The position numbers were made by a program, and so were the translations under genes. The notes under the pieces were generated by a model. The model was not told where the DNA came from and made no database searches. It worked only from the letters and a program-made list of their open reading frames with translations. Shown here piece after piece: positions 12,077 through 24,400 of a stretch of 64,000 nucleotides of DNA. The stretch lies in contig CAUJNA010000582.1 in assembly GCA_963377175.1 (NCBI GenBank), positions 69,501 to 133,500 of the forward strand, given 5' to 3'. The stretch's first letter is position 1; every line of letters begins with the position of its first letter. This DNA is from Effrenium voratum. Its lineage: Eukaryota > Sar > Dinophyceae > Suessiales > Symbiodiniaceae.

Positions 12077-12895
12077 GGCGTCAGAAGGCTCGGGCACCCC
12101 AGACTGCGTTCCTAATGGCTAGTCGAGCCAATGCCACCTGCATATACGAATCAAACTTGCCTTTCCTCTACCGGTTCCAGTGCAAACACAACTAGTTTGA
12201 AATTAGAGTACGCGCCGATTCGAGTTCCAGTGTGAGAGGGTGCGATTGGTTTGCATGATGCACAAAGCTCACTGGGCATGATTGTTCCCTCAAGTTGGCA
12301 CTCCAGTCACCAAGTTTCAGGTGAGACTGAGGAATCTCCCCCCATGTACTGTACTGTTGGCGATCTCTTTGTTGAACTCTTTTGTTTTTGCGGGCGGCAC
12401 TGGGCGGTGTTTAGCAAAGACTGTCCCTTGCCTCGACATGCTGGCTATGGCTCAGCATGGCGCGGAACACTCGGGCTTGCAGGATCTGGCAAGATGCTGC
12501 ATTCTCAGGCTTCGGAGTGGAGGTTCGCGAAAACGCATTTTCCAATTGGACATGAGCGCTGCGAAAGTCTTGAATGCAAATGTGCTTTCCTTGAGCCACC
12601 CAGAATACGAATGGGTGAAACACAAGCCTGTCCGCAACCCATAGGTACGGAGGAGGTCCAAATAGCTGAGGCTGTGACTGCTGAAATACCTGCTCTGCCT
12701 CTTCGCTTATCCCAGCCAAGTGCCGGTCTCTTGCCTACAGCAGGGCAGGGCATCCAACCTAGCTAATGGTGCACATGAAGCCGAACTGGCGAGTGCCCCA
12801 CCTCCCTCTGTGCGAGCTCCTCTTTGGAGATGCCGCTGGTTCCCAGCGAGCTCACCTCAATCAATAGATCAATATAGATCAACATAGATCAATAG
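12077..12895. other. Gap between the two genes of block A1
   Basis: Open frames exist on both strands (12251-12766 plus, 12411-12719 minus), but none has a recognisable family or convincing composition. A short ATAGATCAA repeat lies at about 12858-12896 next to the stop of the upstream gene. The A2 counterpart is 24913-25730. Confidence 0.4.
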
Positions 12896-13425
12896 TCACA
12901 TGCCGATTCCAATTTGGTGCATGGCCGAGGCCCCAGCAGGAGCACCGACGCTCGTGTCACGGAAGCCGCCAAGGTCCGTGGCTTTGACCGTGCCGAGGAA
13001 CTGGCCGGCGCCCACGGTGAGGGACCTGAGCCGCACCACAAGCACTTGCCCCCTGCAAACACGTGAAACCACACGCAAAAAGAACGGCACCGGGAGACTG
13101 GCAAAGCATCCTTTGAAGGAGGAGCGAAGGTGTTGGACGGCTGGTAGTCTTGCCTATTCAGCCAATCATTATTTGCCGCTCGCCGCTGTCTTTGAGGCGC
13201 ACTTGGAGGCCGCTTCTGGCGGCACCTGCAAGCCCACTTGGGCAAAGAACTCCTGAGCTTCCGTGCCAAGCGCGAATGCCCTCAAAGCGGACATGTGCAG
13301 CATTCGCGCTATCGCGCTATCTGGATGCTGAGGCCCGCGCCGCCAAAAAGTTGAAGGTGACCACCCGGTGTGAGGAGCGAAGCGTGCCCACCTCCATCTC
13401 TATGCTCACCTGCAAATAGATGGAA
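12896..13425 (-). CDS. C-terminal exons of an unknown gene, copy 1
   Basis: Three minus-strand segments read as protein. The first is near 13330-13420 (SIEMEVGTLRSSHRVVTFNF). The second is near 13187-13260 (EAQEFFAQVGLQVPPEAAS). The third is a terminal segment at 12896-13050 (VLVVRLRSLTVGAGQFLGTV, then GFRDTSV) with a stop at 12896. The same segments are kept in A2, which supports selection or youth. No family is recognised. The upstream exons should lie towards 14.1 kb, where the block is joined to an unrelated piece, so copy 1 may lack its 5' part. Confidence 0.4.
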
Positions 13426-14088
13426 AGCAGCCATTTCAGATGCCGTCATACAAAATGCTTCGAGAAAGGGTCAGGGCCCATCAAATAGCTCTCCGAGTGA
13501 GGGGCGGAAGGGGGCACAGCGGGAAAAGCGTCCGCCCAAATTGGTGACAGGACATGGTACAGGGTTTCAGGAGTCCAAAGCTGAGACATGGCTTTGGGAG
13601 CAAAACCAAACGAGGTAGAAAAGGAGAAAACTACAAGCCGTGCAAGAAGCGCCATCAAAACCGTCAGCTAGCAGGGAGATGGGTAACTGCGTCATGCCGC
13701 CGTGTTCCCACTAGAACAACTCAAAGTGAGTCATTCGTTTGCCCAGCAAAGGCATTCCACAGCTGGGTCACACCCCGTGCATACTGACCCTGCAGCAGGT
13801 GGGATGAAGCAGAAAACTGAACTCAAATCGCATCAAACGGGTCTACAATGCGAGTTGGCATGGAATCGCCTTGGAATTCAGATCAGATGAACAGCTGTCC
13901 AAGCCCTTCGGCAACTAAATGCTTCCAGCATTGCTCATCTTGAGGGACAGCCGGGACAAGACCGGCCTCGCGCCCGGATGCGATCGCCTGGCAATCCGGG
14001 GACATGGTTTGGTGGTGCAGCCGCTGGCAGTGCAGACACGATTGGCAAATGCGGCCTCTGTCAGTTGCTGAATGATGGCCCGCAAACC

Positions 14089-15385
14089 TTCTGTTGGTTC
14101 AACCATGTTGAGTGCGTCCCCCACTTTGGATACACAAAATCCTGCAACAAATGGATGAAGCCCTATCTCGGAAAACCACTTACCCACTGGTGCAAGGCGG
14201 ATTTTGCCCATCCCCCCGCAGTAAGCGTCATAGACAACTGAGCCAACTGCACCTTGGAGGAGCGCGTCACGGCCAGCGCGGCAACCGCCTCCTTTTCCGC
14301 CTCCGCCACAGTAGCGCCCCGCACCAACAACGCCAAAGCCACCACACCTCAACGGTCATTTGGGGGGGGGGGGAATTTGCATTGTGCGCCTTTCAGCATT
14401 GATCCCAAAAAAGGTCACCAGTTGGTTATGATGTTCAGTTGTTTTCCACCAACAACCACCTTTTGCAGCGCTGCCCCACATGGGGAAATGAGTCCCCCTG
14501 ATTCTTCTGCAGAACTCGATGCTTCGTAAAACGGGAGCAAGTCCATCCCAAATTGCTTGTAGGCGTGATGGTTAGACTGAACCTCGCCTGGTAGGACCAG
14601 GCCGTCGATGGTGTCCACGTTGTGGCCATCGTTGTCGGGGCAGCGCTCCAAAAAGGCACCCCTTGCTTCCACTTCTGAAAGAACATCCTCAGGGTCGAGC
14701 GAAGGGGTCCCAAGCCTTTCGGGCTCGACAGTGACAAGCCTCACAATGGACGGGAAATCGGAGTTTGTCCCTCAAGCACCTCGAGCAATCCCACCCTCCA
14801 CACTCACGAGCTTACGACCGTGAACACCGTTGTGTGAATTCAAGCATGGTGTTCGAGTGGCTTGGGGCCTAGGACTGCTCAACAAGCTTTGCATTGAGAG
14901 CCCTATCCACCTGTCTGTGTGTCAAACTCCACTTGTCTGCGAGCCGATCTCGAGAACTCAAACATCGGCTCCGTTAACAAAAAAAGCCCCTTCCAAAAAG
15001 AAACCCGAACCCAAAGCAACACAAAAGCATCACCCTTTCCGAGCCTCAGGGTACACTCAAAACATGAAGGCACCAACATGAAATGTAAACCCAACTATGC
15101 GCCGGGCGGGACATTAAGCAAAACCAGACTGGCGAGCTGCTCTGGCGGGATACTGGCGGGATTTTGGCGAATGCTGGGGAGCCGCTCCGGCTCGATACTG
15201 GCTGGATACTCGGCAGAATCCACCGGCAAGGGATACTGAGCGGGATACTCGGCAGGATCCACTGGCGAGCTACTCTGGGATATTCAGCGGGATACTCGGC
15301 GGGATCCACTGGCGGGCTGCTCTGGTGGGATACTCGGCGGGATCCACTGGCGAGCTACTCTGGGATACTCAGCGGGATACTCGGC
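14089..15385. repeat. Duplicated block B, copy 1 (B1)
   Basis: Directly repeated at 36262-37745 (B2). The shared sequence begins at TTCTGTTGGTTCAACC and ends in the minisatellite. It is the middle part of the ADP-ribosylglycohydrolase gene (exons 5 and 4 and the intron upstream of exon 4). B1 follows A1 without a gap. Confidence 0.95.
14253..14687 (-). pseudogene. ADP-ribosylglycohydrolase fragment (exons 5 and 4), frameshifted
   Basis: Exon 5 equivalent is 14253-14347 (LALLVRGATVAEAEKEAV, one residue different from the intact copy). Exon 4 equivalent is 14588-14687 with the family motif DNDGHNVDTIDGLVLP. Relative to the intact copy, B1 has two extra bases in an A-run at about 14649-14654, so the frame of MFFQKWK no longer leads into the DNDGHNVD motif. 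Exons 1-3 and 6-9 are absent beside it: the block stops in the minisatellite on one side and is fused to A1 on the other. It cannot encode the enzyme. Confidence 0.75.
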
Positions 15386-15525
15386 GGGGGTTGTTAGATT
15401 TTATGTTGGAATCCGCGTTTGCGATGCTTCTACACCACGCCCCCACCCAGTATCCCGCCAGACGCCGAGTATCCCGCTCGCCGGCGGATCCCGCCGAGTA
15501 TCCCACCAGAGCAGCCCGCCAGTGG
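15125..15525. repeat. Minisatellite with inverted second arm
   Basis: From about 15125 to 15385 units built around GGGATACTCGGCGGGATCC and ACTGGCGAGCTACTCTG repeat in direct order. From about 15386 to 15525 the sequence is the reverse complement of the end of B2 (37620-37750), including GTTAGATTTTATGTTGGAAT and units read as GAGTATCCCGCC. The two arms form a large imperfect inverted repeat. A2 begins right after it. Confidence 0.9.
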
Positions 15526-16297
15526 ATCTCCCTGGTCTTGGTAAAATAGCCAGACAAAGTCTTCTTCACCCTTGCCTGATGTCAAGCTGCTTGCATGCTG
15601 TGACGCGCCACGACAGCACCCGCAAAGCAGCAAGCACTGACTCCGGCCAGGAGACAGAATCAGCGGTGCCGGAAACTTGAACTAGAAACTGCTGTCTTTG
15701 ATTGGCTTCGTTTATCAGTACATTGTACTCTCCTGTTGGCTGGTACAATGATAGCAACTCCAGCTGAAAGTGGCAAGAATATCAAGACACGTCGCAGAAA
15801 CTAGCATGCACACAATCTTGCCGCCTGTTCTGCTCCAGCCGCGTCGGTTGTCAGATCCGGCGGCCTCCCAAGCAACTGTCCAAAAAATGCTGTGAGCGTC
15901 GAGGTCCTGAGCTCCCTGTCTTCGCCTCTCCAAAACTATGCCAAATTTGCCAACGGTGAAAGTTTCATGAAGGTGTTTGTTGTTGCATGTTAGCCGGGTT
16001 GCACCTCGTGGCCTACAGCTGGGGGGATGCGCTTTCATGGGAAGCTGGGCCGATCTGGGAGAAATGGGCTGGGGTCAGCTGCCTCGTGCCCTCGTCAGCA
16101 ACCGCTGCCGAGGCTGTACCTGGATACATGAGTCCCCCCAGGATTATGAAAGATTCTAAGGGTCTACTTCCATACCTAAAAAAGCGTAACCAACAAATGG
16201 TAGCAAAATTAGTATACGGCACACACACATATCTATATATATATATAGATGTATGGGGCAGGCACAGGGGGAAGGGAGCAATCGCTGCTATCATTGA

Positions 16298-16650
16298 GCA
16301 GGGCTGTCCTTAACAACTTCCTGTAGTACCTGATAAGTTGTACACTTTTGGGTCAACACGACCGGGGTCAAACCAAAAACAAAACCAAGTATCATCTCAT
16401 CCATACCTAACCGAAGAAAGTTCGGTAAATTCCTGGTAAAAGCTCTGCAGCAGCAACCAGCCTAGAAGGCCAGTGTTGGCGATGTCTCCAAAGTTTCTTG
16501 TTTGTTTTTTTTTGTGACTCTGGCGGGCAGCCAGAGCAGGGGCCAACGCACAAGCGGATCTCGCCCAATGAGGCCTCAGCTCTGCCAGCTAATTTTCACA
16601 CGCAGTAGGTGTGGCATCTATACATCCCAGACACGGTGTGGCATCTCAAT
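16298..16650. mobile_element. Insertion of about 350 bp unique to A2, with near-perfect flanking duplication
   Basis: A1 reads ...TTATTGAG then TGCGGGAAGAG. A2 reads ...TCATTGAG, then about 350 extra bases ending ...TCAATGAG, then TGCGGGAAGAG. The flanking 8-mers differ at one base, as a target-site duplication would. The insert has a T-run (TTTTTTTTTG near 16505) and GGTGTGGCATCT twice near its right end. No transposase frame or terminal inverted repeat is seen, so a short non-autonomous element is the best guess. A deletion in A1 is the alternative. Confidence 0.45.
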
Positions 16651-18407
16651 GAGTGCGGGAAGAGCACAGAAACTCGGAGCTTGGAAGGGTGTGAGGCCTG
16701 CAGGGCTCAAAGCAGGTCACTGGAAGTTGACCCGCAGGCTGCAAGGGCAACTCTAGTTTCTGCTTCAGAAGCGCCCGCAATGCGAAGCGCCTGCGGGCGT
16801 ACAAACGGGGCAAGCTGCCTTTTCCTCACAATTTGCACAGACAATGCGTCCAGAGATTGCGAGCCTTCGCTTGCCTGTAGCTGTATCTGTCTCGGTCTTT
16901 GCGTCCAGGTCCAGTTCGCAGCTACGCCCTCGTACGTTGCAAGTAACGCGTCGCTTGCGCCCGGCTCCAGCCACGCGTAGGCTCTGCAAGACCTGGCTGG
17001 GGCCCAGGAGTTAGGGAAGCAATGGACATGCAACGACGGCCTCGTCATCACACGGCCTCCAGCCCGTGTCATCTTCCACCTGGAGGGTATCAATGGACGA
17101 GACAAGTCACAGCGTTCCAGGCCATGCCTCCCAGCTTGCCACAGCTGCTGCGGCCAGGTCTTGTAAAGTGTCCATACCGGCGCATGCTTTGAGCACAGAA
17201 GATGGGCAGTTTGTCTGGAGATCTAGCTTTGTCCGCGGTTGTGGGCTCACCATCGGGCATCAAAGCTGAGCATCAATGGTGCCCAACACACCATCTGTCG
17301 ACATCTGAGGCTTCATACGTGCAGCTGATGTGCACCTTGTGTCGAGTAATGTTGCATCATGGCTTGGCCATTGTTCAGACATGCTGATGCCAGTTTGGCG
17401 CACACATATGTCAGCAACGATTGCTGTGCTATGCAAACCGCCGCTCCATAAGCCATGATTGTGACACGTACTTGCTTGAGGCAGAAACCTCAGAGCGGTC
17501 AGCATGCCAAGCTCCAGCAAGGCTCCAAGTGATAGACTTGTTCAAACTGCATCTCCGCATGCCTCCATCTTACCGCCTGTCTCTGGAGGGTCTGACGTGG
17601 CACAAAGGCAACTAAGCGTGGTGAAACCTCCTGGAGAGAGAAGGGCATGTCAAAATAAGTACGGGTCAGTTAAACCTGCTGCTAGCTGAATTTCCGAACC
17701 GAGCCCAGATCCACCCCCAAATCTATCTTGCAGAGAGGGCACGGATCTACTCCAAATCGAGTTAAAAGAGATTTGTCTATACAATTTTCCTTCTGGCTCT
17801 CATGCCATCACATCATCCCTCGATCCTTCAAGCGCTGCTTTGTCAAAGCCTTGGCTCGCCCAGCAGAACGTTTACCAGACGCTCACCTCTTCCTGTGCAT
17901 GCCCCAAGCCTTGCAGCAAAATCCAACGCTGAAAGGCCACGTTTCAACAATTTGTCCGAGCGCCCCAGCCAAATTTGCCGCTGCCGAGATGGGGAAACGC
18001 CGCACCGAGCCGGTGGTGGGACGGCTGGAGAGCGGACTGAGCCAAACAAATGCCCTCTCCGCTGACGAATCTAATGCCGAGTTCCTAGCATGGAGAGGTC
18101 ACTTGGCGTTGCGGGCCTTGCAAGCGCACACACACACACACAGACACACATGCATGATTTAAGACTTCTTCAACTGCTTGCTGCTTGCTGAGGCCGGAGC
18201 ACTTCTGGGAGGTGCACATGCCTCGCTCTGTCCGTCAACCTGGGCGCACATTTGGCTCCACCGAGCTGAGCCAATAATTTTGTCTGCAGGCCCGGGCGGT
18301 GCATCTTGGACTTGGAGAGAACTCATTGGAGTCCTTTCTCGCGCACCTTGGCGGCTTGCCGTCAGCCGCGGCTGCTGCACGGGATTGGGCCACGGCTGAG
18401 TGAGCCT

Positions 18408-21400
18408 TCAGACGTCCGCAGGCCGGTCAGCATGTCCACCAGGCCGGACCGGGACCTTGAAAAGAGCCCAGGACGTACTGCAATCCAGAGCTACAAGCTG
18501 GAATTCGCAACAACTGTCTTGAAGCTCGTGGAAATCAGGTTTCCCGGAGGACCCTCTCTTGGCTATTGACGCGCTGGGTCTCTTCTTGAACTCATGGATG
18601 GCCTTCTGCGCTTCCCGAATGCCTCGGATGCCAGAGCCGCAAAACGCGAAGGTCGCAGTGCCGAGAACTTGGCGCTTGGTATCTTCCCAGGACTGCAGGC
18701 ACTCCTATGGAACATTGTGACGCTATTGGACCAGCCCCACAAGCTAAACCCCATGTCCTGCAAAGCCTGGCGGCCTTTGTCGCGCTCTCGAAGCTTTTGC
18801 CTCGGGATTTGGCAGATGGGTATGGAACTTTGCGGCCCTTTAAGGGTTCCCGAGGAGGGAACTGGGCCAAGTCCCTGTGGCATGCCAGATTGTTGATGCG
18901 GTCCAATTCCTCGGCTTTTGACTCTCTGGCTCAGTCGCAGTTCTACAAGTATCTGGAAACTAGAAGGCCGACGTGCTCCAAAGCCTTCCTTTGCTCCTTT
19001 TGCCTCCTCTTTAGATTCACCTGGCACAACCACCAAACTTGCCCTGATCCGATGTAATCAATTGCTCGGATGCCCGAGCACCCTGCAAGTGACACTAGGC
19101 TGCACCTGCTGGTCTAGATCGTCCTTCAGGTGCATCTTGCGCTCCACAACGTAGTCCTGCACCTTTCAATTGCAAGCCCAGCAAAATGATCCCCAGGGCC
19201 CCGCTAAGTGGCCAGCAGAGATGTCTGTCGGCTTTGTGAAATCCGGGAAGTCGTGCGTTGAGGCCTGCCGGGCTTCTGAAGATGCTTACTTCGATTTCCA
19301 GAGTACTATGCACTGGAAGCATTGAGAGCGCGAACTGGCCATGAGGTCGTGCAACGCACATAGATTCATGTGATGTGGGTGACTTGGGCTAGCATATGAA
19401 GATTGCACATCATGCCATGCGCCGCATAACTCACAACTCACTACACAAGATGGCATGACGAGATGACGTAGCATGTCATGCTTGATATGGGATTCTGCTA
19501 CATGATGTGACGCCACGTGGCTTAGCACGGCACAATGGGTCTTTCTTGGCATGCCGCAGGCCAAGTCAAAAAAGAAACGATGTTGTTTGTGTACGTATGA
19601 TGACAGCAATGATAGTGATCCTGACGATGCTGACGGTGCTGGTGCTGGTGCTGGTGGTGGTGCTGATGCTGGTGCTGTGGCGTGAGAAAAAGTAAGGTGG
19701 TGGTGGTGCCGGAGTTGTCATTGTTGATGTTGCCGTCGTCGTTGTTCCTTCTCCTTCTGCTGCTGCTGCTGCTGCCGTTGCCGCCGCCGCGGCTGCCGCC
19801 ACCGATGCTGCTGTTGCTGCTGTTGCTACCATTGCTGCCATTGTTGCCATTGTTGCCATTGTTGCCTTGTTGCCGATGATGTCATGCGTGTGCTGCCATT
19901 GCCATCCTTGCGGTGCCTGTGCTGCACTTGTGTGTCCTGCTGCTAGTGCGCGTGCATGGCTGCATGTGTCCTGTGTTTGTGTAGCTGTGGGTTCGTCATG
20001 GGCATGGGCGTCCTTGTCCACCCCCCAACCCCCCGGTGCCTGCTCCACATGCAGCCGCTTGGATGTTGCCCGCTGCTCTCGTGCTTCGATGATCTGGCCC
20101 TTGCGACGTGAAGCAAGAAGCCAAGCTCTCAAGCCCACTCTGCGCTGCCAGCCTTCAGCATCTGCTTGTGGTCTTTCTCCATTGAATGTCTCCAGTCAAT
20201 ATCCTCACAGTGCCACAAGCAATGCGCAAGTCAAGGCGTGACAGTGGCAGCGCCATCCTTCTTCTCTTCCTCGATGCATCGCCTCATGTGGTGCTCCCAA
20301 AGCTCCTTCCTTGGTCAGAGCTGGCCCGTTCACTCTGTACTTTCAGGCTCGTCTCATGCCGCGCTTCTTTGCCGGCGCAAGGTGATGTCTGCTTTGCAAG
20401 GCCTGCCCTAAAACCAAAGCTCCGCCGCCCAGGCCCTGTGCCAAAGCCAGGAACACTCAGTGAAAAGCAGCAACATGTTTTGCCAACAGTTGTTGGGCCG
20501 TGATGTTCTGGTGCATTTGCACACAACACGCTGGCCCGATCAACCACGAACATGCACGATCAGCATCTGGGCGGCCGCCTCACGTGTGCAAAAGTGGCAA
20601 GTCTTCGAAGCCATGCAAGGGGCATCAATGCGGCCGCCTTTTGCACTCGCCTTTGCAAGCCGAGTGGTTCAAGATTCTAGCTCCAATCCCACTTCACCAC
20701 TCGCCTGGAGCACACCCTCCGAGACCTGCAGGTAGGAGGTGCCGTTGTTCCCGGTCAACGTCACCCAGCCCTCGGTGCCGTCGATGGTGCGGCACTTCAC
20801 CCGCTGCAAACCCGCGCTCTCCACCACCACCGGGCCTTCCATGGAACTTTTGGACATTCCGCCCCTCAGAATCCGTTGGGGCACTGCAAGCGGGACTTGA
20901 AAAGAGGATGGGATTTGGTGCCCTAGGTTTCTTGGGGTAACCTTTCTGCCTTGTGACCTTCCCTTGCAGGAAACCCCAGCCCGCCTTCCAGCAGCTCCAG
21001 CAGCTCCTTCAGCTCCAGCCGCCGCAGAGTCTCGCCCTAAAGGGACTGTTGGGCAAGTTGCTTCTCCCCGATTTGAGTTTTCTTCAAATCGCACATGCGC
21101 CCCGATTCTGGCGAGTCGACCGGAACGCGAACCAAATCAAACCTCCCAAAGGGAACAACGCCTCCAGACCCTGCTGGTCCGTGATCACGATGTCCGACAC
21201 CACCGAGTAGTAAGTCCGCGAGGCCAGGTACAGCGACTCCTTGCTGAGACCGTTCCCATCGGAAAGATGGTTAAAAACCTTCTCGATCTTCTCGCCGCTC
21301 ACCTGGATCGCCAAAAGCGCAAGGGAACCCAGCACTTGGCCTCTCCCTCGGGCACCTAAAGTGGCATCAAAGGTGCACCGAGGGCGACCTGGCGACCTGG

Positions 21401-24400
21401 ACCGTGAATCCCGTGCCTGGCAGTTCTCGCAGCTCTCCAGGAAGGAGTTGAAGTCGGCCAAGTTCACCGTGCCATCCGCATCCTTGTCCGCCGCCTTGAA
21501 GAGCTCCTTCCACCCAATGCTTTTGACACTATGCCTACCAAACTTATCTGACGTGCTTCTGGCCAGCAAGCAATTACATGGCTCCACATGCCTGACCCAG
21601 ACTGACCAAGAACGTGAGTTGAACACTACCTCAAATGGTTGTGCCCTGGCTTTCTGCCTCAACTTGGACCTCTCGCCCGACCATGACCCAATGAGAAGGC
21701 AACTGCCTGGCTAGAGGGTCAACCCCTACGATAGAAATCGTCTAAGTGCAGCAGTTATATTTGCACACTGTGAATGGAACATGTGGTTGGCCGATCGGGG
21801 CCATGGAAGAATTCTCCCCTTCCAGCGTCCTCGGCATCCAACTTCTTGGACCGCAGCAGTTTGGCCACCTCCAGCTTTGCCGCCTCGAGTGGCCGAAACT
21901 TGTGGCTTCGTTGCCTTCCGAAAGTGGCCATGCTCCGCCCTTTTCAACAGCCACCTTTCATTGTGAGGGCAAGAAACGCAACATGTCCGTTTGCGCTTCG
22001 CCTTCTTTGGCACCATGTGGGTGTCGCCCAAGCCCATGGTTTGTTCAAGGGTCATCATCTCATGTTCCGAAAGCTCCGCAACAAGAATTGGAACGCATGT
22101 TTGGTGTTGATTCCACTCTGCTCTGGGCCACAAACCCGCCAAACAACGGGGAGGGAGCCCACTGCCCAACACGTGTCCCATCAAGGGTAAATTGCAACAA
22201 ATTGGGTCTTGAGGAATATGTGCTGAGACCGGATTTGCTTCCCCGGTTTCTCCGGCTTCGGCACCTGGAGCTCCAAAACCTCCAGGCGCTGCAAAAAGCT
22301 GCGGCCCCGGTCCGCCGCCACAGAGGTGCCTTGCAGCCGCGCGTTCATGGACTGCACCTGCCACAAGCGGCCGGCTGGGCGCTCGGAGGAAAATTCCCCG
22401 AATGAACAGCCAACAAAATGGCTCGTGGCTTCGATGATTGAAATCCGAAACGGAGCTGAGGCATTCCCCACCTTCAGGTCCACCTTCCGGGTCTCCATCT
22501 GGACGTACTGTTTCACGTCTTCGTCTGCAGAACTCACCATGTCAGTCAGCCTGGATCGCACGTCTGACAGCTCGCTCTGCGCATCTTTCAGCGTGCTATC
22601 TGCAGCCGCCAGGGCAGTTGCAACTGCCTCCTTGTCTGGAGTTCCTGCCAAGTACTCCTTGGAGAGGTGCTCCGCCTTTCCTGCCTCCTCTGCCTTGGCA
22701 ATCGTGGGCTCAACCTCCTGAAGGGTGTCGAGGACCTTCTGGACGTCTGCCTCAATGCACGGCAAACAAACAGTATCTGTCGCTCATGGATTCTGCATGC
22801 CAATATTCATCATCTGAGAAAATAGGCTCTGCCCCTTTCCAAGTATGCTCTACGGGCGTGTCTTTCTTGAGAGAACCCTTCCAGGTTGGGGGCCAAGCCG
22901 GGATCCTTCTTAGTTCTTTTGGTTGGGCGTCCGATGAGGCGAACTAGTCTGAATTGCCCCACCTCGATGGCCTTCTTCTTGGCCTCCAAGGCCAGGCGCT
23001 TGCGCTCCGCCTCCTCGCGCCGGAGCCTCGAGGCGTCCTCCTCCCGGGCGATGCCCACGGCCACCTTGATGCGCTGGAACCGGGCGCGGGGCACCGATTT
23101 CCCGTCCCCGAACTTCTTCACGATGTTCGCGGCGCTCTCCTTGGACAAAACGAAGGAAAACTCGCCCTTGGCGTACAGGACGATGTCATCCGCCGTGAAG
23201 ACTTGGTCCTTGCGGCTGTTGTACTTGTCGAAGGCAGAGGCGCGCTTCTCGAAGACCTTCTCCGCCTGGGTCTTCCTGATCGCTTTGTCGATCATCACCT
23301 TGGCCGAGATGGTGGCGGACACCACCACCTTGTAGCACTCCTGGATGCGGCCCTGCAGCTTCAGTTGCTCCTCCCGGATCGCCGCCAGGTGCGGAGGCTT
23401 CACGCAGTCGATGCCCACCTTTCGCTCCACGATGAAGTCCGAGCAGGCCTTGCAGGATGCCTTCGCCGCCACGGACACTTCGCTCACTGCCTTGCCTGCA
23501 GGGTTAACTACAAGTGGCTCTCCGGCACAAGACCATCTCCCCCTCCCCCCCGCCTGCGGTCTTCGCCTCCTCCTCCGACATGGACTTGGCCTCTAGCACC
23601 GGGGCAGCCGCCGTCTTTAGCTCCGCGGTGTCCTGCTCAGCTTTGTCCACCAAAGTGCTGAGCTCCGCCAGCAGCTTCTTGGCCTCTTCGCTGCGCTCCG
23701 CGTTCAGGCGCTCCTCCTCTGCGCGCTGCTGCTTGATCTGCTCCACCCGCATCTGGGCCACCTCGCTGTTCACCGAACTCTACAGAAACCGTTGCCTTCT
23801 CAGCTGTGTGCTTATACTATCTTTGAAGGTTGAACTAACCCCAATGCAAGCAGCCCATCAAGTGACAGGGCTTTTCGGCTTCGAGCTCTTTCACCCCCTG
23901 CCTGGAACTGCTGCATGGCCTCAGCCTTCATCGCCTCTGCCTGGGTGCCACACTCCGGCAGCTTCTGCATCACCATCTTCTCCACCTCGTCCTTGATGTG
24001 GTCGTAGGTCTCCGGCGTCACCGCCTGGAGCTTCTGCAAGATCTGCTGGCAGGTCATGACGCCCTGCTGCTCGCGGCGCTGCTCCTCCTGACGCCGTCGC
24101 GCCATCTCCTCCTCCCGCTGCTTCTGCTGCATCATCTGCTGCTGCTGCATCTGTTGCTGCTGATACTGCTGCTGCTGCATCTGCTGCTGCTGCATCTGCT
24201 GCTGTTGGTACTGCTGGGGGTAGCCCGGCTGCTGGGCATAGGCTTGCCCTCCATAGCCCTGCTGGCCATATTGCGCTCCATACGCCTGGCCGTAGCCCTG
24301 GCCCGCAGGGCTGATCACGAAGCTGGGGTCCACCGCGCCGTCGTAGGGCACACGCCAGCCCGTGGACGGGGGCGTCGCGCTCCTCTCGCTGTTGTAGGCC

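Larger units (their letters stand above)
3001..14088. repeat. Duplicated block A, copy 1 (A1)
   Basis: Bases from about 3001 to 14088 are nearly identical to 15526-26966, in direct orientation. The shared sequence begins at CCTGGTCTTGGT and ends at GATGGCCCGCAAACC. The offset is 12,529 at the left and about 12,836 over most of the block; the difference is mainly an insertion in A2 near 16.3-16.65 kb and an about 48-bp segment present only in A1 near 5.06 kb. Substitutions are sparse in exons and introns alike, so the duplication is young or kept alike by gene conversion. Confidence 0.95.

Noticed and set aside
11162..12195. Plus-strand Leu- and Ala-rich frames opposite the Gln-rich exon (also at 23998-25031)
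   Set aside because: They are the complement of CAG/CAA-type Gln codons; the minus strand has the folded segment and start codon.
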